A stretch of 64,000 nucleotides of DNA from Thermincola carboxydiphila (lineage in GTDB: Bacteria; Bacillota; Thermincolia; Thermincolales; UBA2595). Both the position numbers and the translations under genes were made by a program. Shown here piece after piece: positions 53,201 to 61,254 of the stretch; the first letter of the stretch is position 1, and the number at the start of each line of letters is the position of its first letter. The stretch lies in assembly GCA_016841045.1 (NCBI GenBank), contig JAENZX010000007.1, positions 96,871 through 160,870 on the forward strand, in the 5' to 3' direction. The notes beneath the pieces are model-generated. The model worked only from the letters and a program-made list of their open reading frames with translations, ran no database searches and was not told the origin of the DNA.

Positions 53201-53454
53201 GCCGTCCAAATATAACGGACGACATAATGAATAAAGAAATACAACTGATTGTAAATACACCTATCGGTAAACAAGGACAACATGATGATTCTTATATTCG
53301 GAAGACCGCTATAAAATATAAAGTGCCTTATATTACTACTCTCACTGCCGCACTGGCAAGCGTTAAAGGCATTAGAGCCTATAAAGAAACTTATATGAAA
53401 GAAGATAAGATCAAATCTTTACAAGGTTACCATAATGACATTACAGAAGGATAG
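50227..53454 (+). CDS. carB: Carbamoyl-phosphate synthase large subunit
   Basis: A full-length CarB of 1075 residues with both ATP-grasp halves. The first starts [18 protein letters not shown] and has [11 protein letters not shown]; the second starts [20 protein letters not shown] and has [12 protein letters not shown]. The C-terminal MGS-like domain carries allosteric sites ([23 protein letters not shown]). It makes carbamoyl phosphate for pyrimidine and arginine synthesis using ammonia from CarA. No carA gene lies beside it, which is unusual. A PurF-like protein lies 31 bases downstream. The frame starts at GTG 50212; GAGGAG before ATG 50227 fixes the start. Confidence 0.96.
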   Translation: [1075 protein letters not shown]

Positions 53455-53485
53455 TATATTTTAAATATAGGAGAGTGAATTTCTA

Positions 53486-54886
53486 ATGGGGGGATTATTC
53501 GGAGTAGCTTCAAACAACAATTGCGTCATGGATTTATATTTCGGTACTGATTATCACTCACACTTAGGTACAAGCCGGGGAGGAATGGCAGTCTGGAACG
53601 GAAATAGTTTTGTAAGGTCTATCCACAATATCCAAAACATCCAGTTTAGGGCCAAATTTGAAGCTGACTTATCCACTATGGAAGGAAATATGGGAATTGG
53701 TTGCATCAGTGATACTGAGGCTCAACCCTTATTGGTCTATTCCCATCTTGGGCACTATTCAATAACCACTGTAGGGCGTATTAACAACATTCAGGATCTT
53801 GCCAATAAAGCCCTGGCAAAGCAAAATGCTCATTTCTTAGAAATGAGCAGGGGAGTCATCAATCCCACTGAAGTAGTATCCTCTTTAATAGATGAAGGAG
53901 ATTCTTTTAAAGACGGTATCCTAAAAGCACAGGAAGCCATTGACGGGTCATGTACTATGCTGATACTTACTTCAGAAGGAATCTATGCCGCCAGAGACCG
54001 TTTGGGCAGAACACCCCTGGTTGTAGGTGAAAAAGAAGGGGCTTTCTGTGTATCATTTGAATCTTGTGCTTTTCCCAACCTGGGATATCAAACGAAATAT
54101 GAGCTTGGACCTGGAGAAATTATTCTGTTGACACCTGAAGGTATAGAAAAGATTTCACCTCCCCAGGATAAAATGAAAATCTGCGCTTTTCTATGGGTCT
54201 ATTATGGTTATCCTTCTTCTACGTATGAAGGAATGAATGTTGAGGTTATGCGCTATCGTAATGGTGCTGCATTAGCCCGTAATGATGATGTCGAAGTAGA
54301 TCTGGTTGCCGGAATACCTGATTCCGGTATCGCACACGCCATAGGTTATTCTAATGAATCCCAGGTTCCTTACGGCAGACCTTTCATTAAATACACACCT
54401 ACCTGGTCGCGAAGTTTTATGCCTCAGGACCAGAATATCAGAAATCTTGTTGCAAGAATGAAGCTTATACCTATCAATGAATTAGTAGCGAAAAAAAGGC
54501 TTCTTTTTTGCGACGATTCTATTGTACGCGGCACTCAGATGAGGGAGACCACGGAATTGCTTTACGCCTGTAATGCCAAGGAAGTGCATATCCGGTCCGC
54601 TTGTCCCCCGCTGGTCTACGGCTGCAAATACCTCAACTTCTCAAGGTCAAACTCCGAGCTGGACCTGGTAGCCCGCCAGGCTATAAGAGAATTGGAAGGT
54701 AATGAGCCGGCCTCGCTGGATAAGTATTGTGACCCACATACGGAAAATTATAATTGCATGGTTGAATGGATAAAAAACCGTTTGAATTTTAAGACATTAA
54801 AATATCAGTCATTATATGATATGCTGGATGCAATCGGTCTACCATGGGACAATGTATGCACCTATTGTTGGAATGGTAAAGAATAA
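53486..54886 (+). CDS. Amidophosphoribosyltransferase-like (PurF) paralogue without catalytic cysteine
   Basis: A 466-residue PurF-like protein. The class II glutaminase half (1-235) begins MGGLFGVA instead of MCGIxG, so the N-terminal nucleophile cysteine is absent. The phosphoribosyltransferase half has the PRPP loop FCDDSIVRGT (342-351). Cys233, Cys380, Cys458 and Cys461 align with the four ligands of the PurF iron-sulfur cluster, so that cluster is probably kept. The protein cannot use glutamine like PurF; it could use ammonia or have another role. Similar proteins occur in clostridia. It follows carB by 31 bases in an operon and lies far from other pur genes. A terminator follows. Confidence 0.87.
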   Translation: MGGLFGVASNNNCVMDLYFGTDYHSHLGTSRGGMAVWNGNSFVRSIHNIQNIQFRAKFEADLSTMEGNMGIGCISDTEAQPLLVYSHLGHYSITTVGRINNIQDLANKALAKQNAHFLEMSRGVINPTEVVSSLIDEGDSFKDGILKAQEAIDGSCTMLILTSEGIYAARDRLGRTPLVVGEKEGAFCVSFESCAFPNLGYQTKYELGPGEIILLTPEGIEKISPPQDKMKICAFLWVYYGYPSSTYEGMNVEVMRYRNGAALARNDDVEVDLVAGIPDSGIAHAIGYSNESQVPYGRPFIKYTPTWSRSFMPQDQNIRNLVARMKLIPINELVAKKRLLFCDDSIVRGTQMRETTELLYACNAKEVHIRSACPPLVYGCKYLNFSRSNSELDLVARQAIRELEGNEPASLDKYCDPHTENYNCMVEWIKNRLNFKTLKYQSLYDMLDAIGLPWDNVCTYCWNGKE

Positions 54887-54937
54887 AACAGTACCTTCCT
54901 CACTCACAGACTTTAAGTGGGGTTTTTACAAATTCAT

Positions 54938-54975
54938 AAAGGCAGGGAAGCTTAAATCTAAGCCCCCTGCCTTTT
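54938..54975 (+). terminator. Terminator of the carB operon
   Basis: AAAGGCAGGG pairs with CCCTGCCTTTT around an inner GCTT/AAGC stem. The T-run lies in the arm. Confidence 0.88.
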
Positions 54976-55034
54976 CCATCCTATCATTGCACCTATAACC
55001 CCAATAATACAATTGTTTGCCAATGCCAACTATA

Positions 55035-55997
55035 TTATTTTTGTGTGAAAGTAACATCCTTTAAATCTGCTGGATTTTCAGGCGATCCACCATTAGCTAT
55101 TTTGTCTAAAAACGGAAATAATTCTGTATGGTACCATATAGAAGCAGACTGGATTGTGCCACTCAATTTGTCAGAACTAATTTCCAATTCCAAACGATCA
55201 GATACCCCTTTATTTAAAATACTAAATAAAAATAAATGATCATCGGGCAATTTATACCATTTTTTAATTACAAATTCATTGTCCCACTTAATATCTAAAG
55301 TTAAAACACTTCCTTCTATTTTCCCCTCAACAGGTGTAGGCCACTGTGTCGCATCCAATGACTCATACAATGTCATCGTTCCTGTAACAATATTCTTGTT
55401 CTGCTGTAATTGGAGTACAGTGCCATTTGAAGTTGTCCATCTACCACTAACATCTATTGCTTCTTTTTCTACATTGGAATCAACATTATTTTTATATAAG
55501 TTGATTATCCTGGTATCGCCATCCCAATCAACCTCTAAACCTAATGCTTCACTGATAGCTCTTACAGGTAGATAAGAAGACCCCTCGACGACAATAACTT
55601 CTTTGTTCACTGGGAAGCCATACAATTGCAATTTTATATCCGTTGAATAGGCTCTAATTGATCGTGATGAACGAGTGCCGACATTTGATGTATTTACATT
55701 AGCATCAGACCTATCGGTATTAAAAGTGTCGGCATTATCATCTTCATATAAATTAATTATCCTGGCATTACCATCCCAGGAAACCACTAAACCTAGCGCT
55801 TCACTAATAGCTCTTACAGGTAGATATGAAGACCCTTCGACTACAATAACTTCTTTGTTTACAGGGAAACCGTATAATTGCAATCTAATATCTGTCGAAT
55901 AGGCTTGAATCGGTTTTGAAAAGCTGGATGCATTAGCGGCGCCGCCAAACAATAAAATTGAAAAGACTGTTACAATAAAGATTTTTATTATTTTCAT
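55035..55997 (-). CDS. Secreted stalk-domain (copper amine oxidase N-like) protein
   Basis: A 320-residue exported protein. The signal peptide is MKIIKIFIVTVFSILLFGG with cleavage near ANA. Two stalk domains follow at about 30-85 and 110-170, both with LQLYGFPVNKEVIVVEGSSY and LPVRAISEALGL. The C-terminal 150 residues (SGRWTTSNGTVLQLQQNK) form a beta-rich domain with Trp and Gly pattern of lipocalin-like proteins. The two stalk copies are nearly identical in protein and DNA, showing a recent internal duplication. The role is probably at the cell surface; unknown in detail. Confidence 0.88.
   Translation of the reverse strand: MKIIKIFIVTVFSILLFGGAANASSFSKPIQAYSTDIRLQLYGFPVNKEVIVVEGSSYLPVRAISEALGLVVSWDGNARIINLYEDDNADTFNTDRSDANVNTSNVGTRSSRSIRAYSTDIKLQLYGFPVNKEVIVVEGSSYLPVRAISEALGLEVDWDGDTRIINLYKNNVDSNVEKEAIDVSGRWTTSNGTVLQLQQNKNIVTGTMTLYESLDATQWPTPVEGKIEGSVLTLDIKWDNEFVIKKWYKLPDDHLFLFSILNKGVSDRLELEISSDKLSGTIQSASIWYHTELFPFLDKIANGGSPENPADLKDVTFTQK
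55490..55910 (-). repeat. Direct repeat of about 160 bp inside the stalk gene
   Basis: Two copies at roughly 55755-55910 and 55490-55650 encode the two stalk domains. Long blocks such as CTCTTACAGGTAGATA and ATAACTTCTTTGTT are identical. Confidence 0.85.
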
Positions 55998-56166
55998 TTC
56001 TTCCTCCTTTTTCTACAACAAAATTTTTGGTAGCTGGACAGGGGCTTTTTTTATTGTAACAGTGGATATACTTTTCAGTCAAGGAAACTATTACCAATAT
56101 TCACTCATCAGGAGCCATTTCTTTGCTTTATCGCAACAATTACCCAAACCTCTCCTTCCCTAACGT

Positions 56167-57135
56167 TTAGACACCTTTTATACCTGTTTTTATTGTCCAT
56201 TCTCTAATAGTCTCTAATAAATCTTCATGAATCGGCTGTGAAAACTCACTGGCATATTGTTTTTTAATATTTAAGATAGTTCTTTTTCCTGTGCTTCTTC
56301 TTAAGATATGATCCATACCAAGTACTATTCTGCACTTAACATGGGGTAAATTTAACTTTTCTATTTTATCAATATCCTCAGGATTAGCTTGTACATCTTT
56401 TTCCCCTGTAATGGCTAATATAGGACAACCGGCATTTGCTATTACTTCCAACATTTGTTGATCAGATAGGTTGTCGTGCTCCCTTATCCATTTGGCAGAC
56501 ATTTTTTGGCCCATAACCCTTATAACATCTTTATCTGTCCTGCAGCATTTGTCAAACAATGAATTCACCCTTTTCAAATAGTTCTTTTCATTGATTAATT
56601 TTCTTAAAATCCACCCCTTCAATCCAGTGGTGGTTTTAGTCTCCTGCAATACTATCCAATTTTGATAATTTAATGCTGATCTCAAAGTAGTACCTGCCCC
56701 GGCTAACAGAATCATTCCTGCCACCTGATGTCTTGTACTGGCAATAGTGGCTATCATTGCCCCTTCACTATGTCCGCACAGAATAATCTTGTCTTTATCT
56801 ACAAAATCAAGGTTTTCCAGATAATTCACATTTGCAATAACATCATCAACAAGGTCATAAAAGCCTGTTTCATTATGAATCCCTTTGCTTTCTCCAACAC
56901 CTCTTTTATCATACCGTATAGTGACAAAGCCTTGACCTGCAAAAAAGTCTGATAGAGCTTTATATATATTTGACGAGAACCTTGGCATATTACCGTCTCT
57001 ATCTGCAGGTCCGGTGCCAGATATCAAAACCACTGCAGGCATTTTCCTGTTTCTATTTTCTGGTATAGTTAAAGTAGCCGCTAAATTAAATGTGCTGTTT
57101 ACTATAACTTTTTCCTCCACAAAATTATTAATCAT
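56167..57135 (-). CDS. Alpha/beta hydrolase
   Basis: A protein of about 322 residues of the alpha/beta hydrolase fold, close to the esterase/peptidase S9-S15-like group. The oxyanion region is LISGTGPADRDGN, the nucleophile elbow is GHSEGA, the aspartate lies in TGEKDVQ and the histidine in GMDHILR. No signal peptide, so cytosolic. Its ATG overlaps the end of the upstream HTH gene (stop at 57128), so the two are translated together and the regulator likely controls the hydrolase. The frame extends to 57144. Confidence 0.9.
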   Translation of the reverse strand: MINNFVEEKVIVNSTFNLAATLTIPENRNRKMPAVVLISGTGPADRDGNMPRFSSNIYKALSDFFAGQGFVTIRYDKRGVGESKGIHNETGFYDLVDDVIANVNYLENLDFVDKDKIILCGHSEGAMIATIASTRHQVAGMILLAGAGTTLRSALNYQNWIVLQETKTTTGLKGWILRKLINEKNYLKRVNSLFDKCCRTDKDVIRVMGQKMSAKWIREHDNLSDQQMLEVIANAGCPILAITGEKDVQANPEDIDKIEKLNLPHVKCRIVLGMDHILRRSTGKRTILNIKKQYASEFSQPIHEDLLETIREWTIKTGIKGV

Positions 57136-57682
57136 TTTTCCCAATCCTTTCTTCCTTATAGGGTGTAGTTACTGTAGAAAGTTTTCTAAGGATTCTATTA
57201 GCAGAAGGTCTATTTTCAAGTCTTTTTGTAATACTGGTATGGATTTCCCCCATCATCTCTATAAATTCTTCATCTGATAAATATAAGGGGTAACTTCTAA
57301 AACCGACCTTATCTTCGATAATATTTATATTTTCACTTTTTAGATAATTTTCGAAATCAGATAGAAGGGAAATAATAAACTGAGAAAATAAATCTGATAA
57401 CTCCTGCTTACTTAATTTATCAGTGTTCCTGCTAATTTCCTCTTGAGGATTTAGCTCTATTGCATACACCTTTTCCAGTATTCCTCTAACCTTATTTTCT
57501 GACACAACCTTTATGATTCCATGTTTTAAAAGAGTATTTAAATGACGATATAAGGTAGCCTGAGGTATATCTCCACAAATTTCTGCAATCTCTTTAGTGG
57601 TTGCTGTTCCTTTCAAAGAAATTTCCTGTAGAATCTTTAACCTTAATGGATTCATCATACTTCTGATTGCTTCATTATTCAT
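57128..57682 (-). CDS. HTH transcriptional regulator (ArsR-like/HTH_20)
   Basis: A 184-residue regulator. Residues 1-75 are a winged helix: MNPLRLKILQEISLKGTATTKEIAEICGDIPQATLYRHLNTLLKHG-type sequence (key piece PQATLYRHLNTL). The C-terminal 100 residues are helical, probably ligand-binding and dimerisation. The pattern fits the HTH_20 group that often precedes hydrolase or efflux genes. A 24-bp palindrome lies just upstream, suggesting autoregulation. It is coupled to the hydrolase gene. Confidence 0.88.
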   Translation of the reverse strand: MNNEAIRSMMNPLRLKILQEISLKGTATTKEIAEICGDIPQATLYRHLNTLLKHGIIKVVSENKVRGILEKVYAIELNPQEEISRNTDKLSKQELSDLFSQFIISLLSDFENYLKSENINIIEDKVGFRSYPLYLSDEEFIEMMGEIHTSITKRLENRPSANRILRKLSTVTTPYKEERIGKND

Positions 57683-57729
57683 TTTACCACCTCTGCATTA
57701 TCATTCCCGATATCATTATCGTTATATAT

Positions 57730-57753
57730 AATATTATCATTAGTGATAATATT
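57730..57753. promoter_or_regulatory. Palindromic operator before the HTH/hydrolase operon
   Basis: AATATTATCA-N4-TGATAATATT is a perfect 10-bp inverted repeat about 50 bp upstream of the HTH start codon. A related ATCATTATCG half lies nearer the gene (57710-57720). Likely autoregulatory site. Confidence 0.75.
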
Positions 57754-57800
57754 AAGTCAAGGAATGTTTTCCAAGCTCTAAAGGATTAATTAGAGCCTTA

Positions 57801-57842
57801 AAAAAAGAAAGACCCCCATTGAAGCAATTTTAGCAGGGGGCC
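57801..57842 (-). terminator. Terminator upstream of the HTH gene
   Basis: CCCCC and GGGGG arms enclose a long loop. On the minus strand it is followed by TCTTTCTTTTTTT. It would stop transcripts from the right entering the HTH operon. Confidence 0.65.
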
Positions 57843-57962
57843 TTACAATCTTAAATGTTAATTTCCGCTATTTAATTTTTGTCATGGTATATTCGACAAC
57901 AAGTATAGCTGGACAAGTCGATACAAATAATACAACTATCATTAAAAAAAGGAGGAATAATA

Positions 57963-58142
57963 ATGGACGCACAACGAGCACAACAAATTGCCGATTCACC
58001 GATTATGGCTAACGTTACCTATAATGGAAGCCGCGTTTATATTGAACATGTAGATCAAGGGCAACAATTAGCTACAATCCACGCTTTAGATAACCCCAAA
58101 ATAAAAAATAGCGTTCCTGTAGCCAATCTAGAAGAACATTAA
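57963..58142 (+). CDS. sspH: Small acid-soluble spore protein, H type
   Basis: A 59-residue protein with the H-type SASP pattern: MDAQRAQQIADSPIMANVTY, then NGSRVYIEHVDQ, LDNPK and a VPVANLEEH tail. It resembles SspH of Bacillus, a minor DNA- or core-associated protein made in the forespore. AAAGGAGG at 57948-57955 is ideally placed. It lies between two terminators and is transcribed alone. It is the clearest marker in the window of sporulation. No unambiguous sigma-G promoter could be picked by eye. Confidence 0.92.
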   Translation: MDAQRAQQIADSPIMANVTYNGSRVYIEHVDQGQQLATIHALDNPKIKNSVPVANLEEH

Positions 58143-58177
58143 CGATAAATGCGCTGTAAATTTTCTGCCTAAAGGCG

Positions 58178-58202
58178 CGACCCCCTTACAAAAAGGGGGT
58201 CG
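58178..58202. terminator. Bidirectional terminator between sspH and ridA
   Basis: CGACCCCCTT (58178-58187) pairs with AAGGGGGTCG (58193-58202) around ACAAA. Both genes end here. Confidence 0.88.
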
Positions 58203-58205
58203 TTC

Positions 58206-58610
58206 TTATGCTTCTTCATTTTCTAAAACTACTACGGCTTCAACCTCTACCACTGTGCCCGGCAAAATCAATCCAGCTACCAGCACCGTAGTATAGGCGG
58301 GACTATGTTTGGCGGTAAGACGGCCGATTTCTTTTAGAATTGCTCCCCAATTTTCTCTGTCAGTAACGTAAGTATTCATTTTAACAATGTTCTGAGGACC
58401 TGCACCTACCTCATCAAGAATGGCCTTAATATTATCAACAGCCTGTCTTGCCTGAGCGACAGGGTCATTGCCCACAAGCTTGCCGTCACGATCCAGACCT
58501 ACCTGACCGGAAATATAGACAGTATTGCCCACCTGGACAGCTTGAGAATAGCCTCTTGTTGTATGACTACTTGCAGGATTAATTAATCGTTTGTGTGTCA
58601 ATTTCTTCAT
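58206..58610 (-). CDS. ridA: RidA family imine deaminase
   Basis: A 134-residue YjgF/YER057c/UK114 protein. It hydrolyses reactive 2-aminoacrylate and related imines. SQAVQVGNTVYISGQVG, VKMNTYVTD and LILPGTVVEVEAV are family signatures; the usual active-site arginine position is altered, so the subfamily is not certain. It follows the AICAR transformylase gene by 35 bases and probably belongs to the same ZTP-controlled transcript. Confidence 0.9.
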   Translation of the reverse strand: MKKLTHKRLINPASSHTTRGYSQAVQVGNTVYISGQVGLDRDGKLVGNDPVAQARQAVDNIKAILDEVGAGPQNIVKMNTYVTDRENWGAILKEIGRLTAKHSPAYTTVLVAGLILPGTVVEVEAVVVLENEEA

Positions 58611-58645
58611 CCTTCCTGATTTTTATTGGATTAGCCTTGTCATTT

Positions 58646-59815
58646 TTAATGATGGAATAGTCTAAGACCAGTTGTAACCATAACCATTCCATATTCGTTA
58701 CATGCATCGATTACCAAATCATCTCTAAGAGAGCCTCCAGTCTGTACGATATATCTAACTCCACTTTTAGCTGCCCGGTCTATGTTGTCCCTGAAAGGAA
58801 AGAAAGCATCGGAACCCAGAGTAACATTCTTCAGCCCATCCAGCCACGAATCTCTCTCTTCTTCCGTAAATCTCTCGGGGACCACTTCCAATACTTCGTC
58901 CAGGGTTTTTAATTCATATTCCGTGGTGTCCTTTCTGACAAAAAGGTCTATAGCATTGTCCCTTTCTGCCTTACCGACACCTTCTTTAAATTTAAAACCA
59001 AGTACTTTCGGGTGTTTTTTCATATACCATATGTCAGCTTTATCTCCTGCCAAGCGGGTACAATGTATTCTGGATTGCTGGCCTGCACCTACTCCGATGA
59101 CTTGACCGCCTAACACATAACACACCGAATTGGACTGTGTATACTTCAGTGTCAACATGGCCAAGATCATATCCCTTTGAGCTTCAATAGACAGATCTTT
59201 ATTAATTGTAACTATGTTCTTTAAGTTTTCAAAACCTGGAATAATGTTGTTTCTGTTTTGAACAAACTCTATTCCGTAAATAGTTTTAGTCTCAGCCGCA
59301 GGCGGCTCATATGATGGATCGATTTCGATAACGTTGTAATTCCCGCCTCTCTTCTGGCGCAAAAGCTCCAGGGCTTCAGGAGTATATCCCGGTGCAATTA
59401 CACCATCAGATACTTCACTTTTCAAAACTTGTGCAGTCGCTTCGTCCACAACATCACTGACAGCCGCCCAGTCCCCGAAGGAAGAAAGCCTGTCCGCTCC
59501 CCTGGCTCTTACATACGCTGCGGCAACCGGTGTAAGCTCAATCCCTTCTACTCCGTATTCCTTTTTTTCAGCTTCAGTCAGAGGTATTCCTATGGCTGCC
59601 CCGGCAGGGCTGACGTGCTTGAATGAAGCTGCTGCAGGCATATTTAAGGCAGCTTTCAATTCTTTCACCAACTGCCAGGAGTTCAGGGCATCCATAAAAT
59701 TGATGTAGCCCGGTTTCCCACTCAGCACCTTGATTGGGAGTTCACCACTTGTTGAACGAATTTCAGCCGGTTTTTGATTTGGATTACAACCATACTTTAG
59801 TTCCAATGATTTCAT
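58646..59815 (-). CDS. Stand-alone AICAR transformylase (PurH-type, no cyclohydrolase)
   Basis: A 389-residue protein matching only the transformylase half of PurH. It transfers a formyl group from 10-formyl-tetrahydrofolate to AICAR (ZMP). LKYGCNPNQKP, SFKHVSPAGAAIG (catalytic Lys-His pair), and QSNSVCYVLGGQVIGVGAGQQSR-type sequence (GAGQQSRIHC) are present. The 200-residue IMP cyclohydrolase domain is missing, so that activity must come from another gene. A ZTP riboswitch precedes it, which senses the enzyme's substrate. ridA follows in the same direction. Confidence 0.93.
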   Translation of the reverse strand: MKSLELKYGCNPNQKPAEIRSTSGELPIKVLSGKPGYINFMDALNSWQLVKELKAALNMPAAASFKHVSPAGAAIGIPLTEAEKKEYGVEGIELTPVAAAYVRARGADRLSSFGDWAAVSDVVDEATAQVLKSEVSDGVIAPGYTPEALELLRQKRGGNYNVIEIDPSYEPPAAETKTIYGIEFVQNRNNIIPGFENLKNIVTINKDLSIEAQRDMILAMLTLKYTQSNSVCYVLGGQVIGVGAGQQSRIHCTRLAGDKADIWYMKKHPKVLGFKFKEGVGKAERDNAIDLFVRKDTTEYELKTLDEVLEVVPERFTEEERDSWLDGLKNVTLGSDAFFPFRDNIDRAAKSGVRYIVQTGGSLRDDLVIDACNEYGMVMVTTGLRLFHH

Positions 59816-59837
59816 TAAGACACCTCCTTTTTAAATT

Positions 59838-59950
59838 AAAAAACCACCCGGGTACAGCTTCTGCTCTACCCAGGCGGCCGGTAATCTTCTTCAGTCATGC
59901 TCCCTGTGGGTTGTCCCACTATCCGCCAGTCACATGACCTGTCTGAGGCT
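59838..59950 (-). ncRNA. ZTP/ZMP riboswitch (pfl motif)
   Basis: The minus strand holds the pfl consensus pieces GTGACTGGCGGATAGTGGG, then AGGGAGCATGAC and CCGCCTGGGTA. The last forms a terminator with CTGTACCCGGGTGGTTTTTT-type sequence (T-run at 59838-59841 and beyond). ZMP binding prevents termination and raises expression of purine and folate genes. The downstream enzyme consumes ZMP, matching the known biology. Confidence 0.95.
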
Positions 59951-59959
59951 TCTATATAA

Positions 59960-59988
59960 AGTATATTATCCAAATCAAAACGTTGCAA
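59960..59988 (-). promoter_or_regulatory. Promoter of the purH-type operon
   Basis: Minus-strand TTGCAA (59983-59988), 17-bp spacer, TATACT (59960-59965), just before the ZTP riboswitch. Confidence 0.65.
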
Positions 59989-60003
59989 CTAAAAGTTTGG
60001 GCT

Positions 60004-61251
60004 TTATCCGAAAATTAAAGGAAAAGTAAATGTAACGAAAGCTGCCCAAAGTCCGTAAACCGGCAAATACTTAGTAACCGCATCTTGGATGGTTGAAGGT
60101 CCGGTTTTGTTTTGTAGGAAACGCATGTAGGATAGCATAATCCAAATTAGATTGACCCAGATAAGTATGTTTACTCCTAAAACAGCAAGTCTATTGGGCG
60201 TAATCCCATAAGAAGATAGCCTGAACACTATGGCTGATAAAGCCACACTGTCAATGATAAGAGCAAGAACAATTAAGGCAAAATTTATATAATCAGAAAT
60301 ATTCTTTTTTTCGTATGAAGAGCTTTCGGTAATGGAGTATATGGTGACAGCCAATACACTAAGGAGTATTCCATTGAAGGATATAAGGAAATTGCGGTCC
60401 AGAAAAGGATTTTTTCCGACCCAAATAACCGTTATAAGATAGACTAACAATGTGGCCAGTACAAGAGGACTAAAAATTTTGGCTATATATGGTGCAATAT
60501 TCTTAGCAAGTTTAAGGTTTCGTGATACCAAGTATGCAGCCACAATAGCGAGAGCAGCAGCACCAAATAAAACGACATTTTTAAAATAGAATTCTTCTAT
60601 ATCCATGCCGACGAAACTAAATAACTGCATGGTTAATGCGGCCAGCAGCATTCCGCTGATTGCCATGCTGGCGTAGAGTATGCAGAATTCCCCATTAAAT
60701 TTAAGATAGGCTAATCTTGCACTGCCATTTGGATATTCATTTCCTGTATATGCAAGCCCCAATAATACCCATAAGAAAATGGGAAGGTGTATATAAGCCA
60801 GAATAATACTGTCTTTATTGCTTAGTGGCAGCATATTAAGATAAATTCCGGAGATCAGGAATAACGTAAGAAGGGTGTAAAGAACACTTTTTTTGGGTGT
60901 ATTATTGTAAACAAAATAGACAGCAATAAAGGGTAATATACCAAAAACAAGGTTAATAAGGGCTATTGCTTGCTGTTCAGCAAAATGCAAAATTATTCTG
61001 GTGCTTATCCCGGCCAGAATTGCTAAAATGCCCATGGATAAGAAATCTTTCTGAAGCAAGGAAGCTTTTTCACTATTTGCCGTCTCCTTGAAATGTAATC
61101 TTTCATACCAAACGGCCAGAACCTGCGAATTAGGATTTTGTTCCCAAGCGAGTGAGAGTGACTTTTTAAAAGCTTCGGGTTCTTTTCTAAACATTCTCTC
61201 CAGCTCATGGGGGTCATCAATATTTTTAATAATCAGATTGCTAATGTCCAA
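60004..61251 (-). CDS. Polytopic membrane protein, DUF4153-like
   Basis: A 415-residue membrane protein with an N-terminal cytosolic helical part of about 65 residues (DDPHELERMFRKEPEAFKKSL) and about ten membrane helices. It resembles DUF4153-type proteins linked to XRE regulators in Firmicutes, but the match is by pattern only. Start is TTG 61251 behind GGGAGGT. It is the third gene of an operon with a DUF2975 protein and an XRE regulator. The function is unknown. Confidence 0.75.
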   Translation of the reverse strand: MDISNLIIKNIDDPHELERMFRKEPEAFKKSLSLAWEQNPNSQVLAVWYERLHFKETANSEKASLLQKDFLSMGILAILAGISTRIILHFAEQQAIALINLVFGILPFIAVYFVYNNTPKKSVLYTLLTLFLISGIYLNMLPLSNKDSIILAYIHLPIFLWVLLGLAYTGNEYPNGSARLAYLKFNGEFCILYASMAISGMLLAALTMQLFSFVGMDIEEFYFKNVVLFGAAALAIVAAYLVSRNLKLAKNIAPYIAKIFSPLVLATLLVYLITVIWVGKNPFLDRNFLISFNGILLSVLAVTIYSITESSSYEKKNISDYINFALIVLALIIDSVALSAIVFRLSSYGITPNRLAVLGVNILIWVNLIWIMLSYMRFLQNKTGPSTIQDAVTKYLPVYGLWAAFVTFTFPLIFG

Positions 61252-61254
61252 TGG

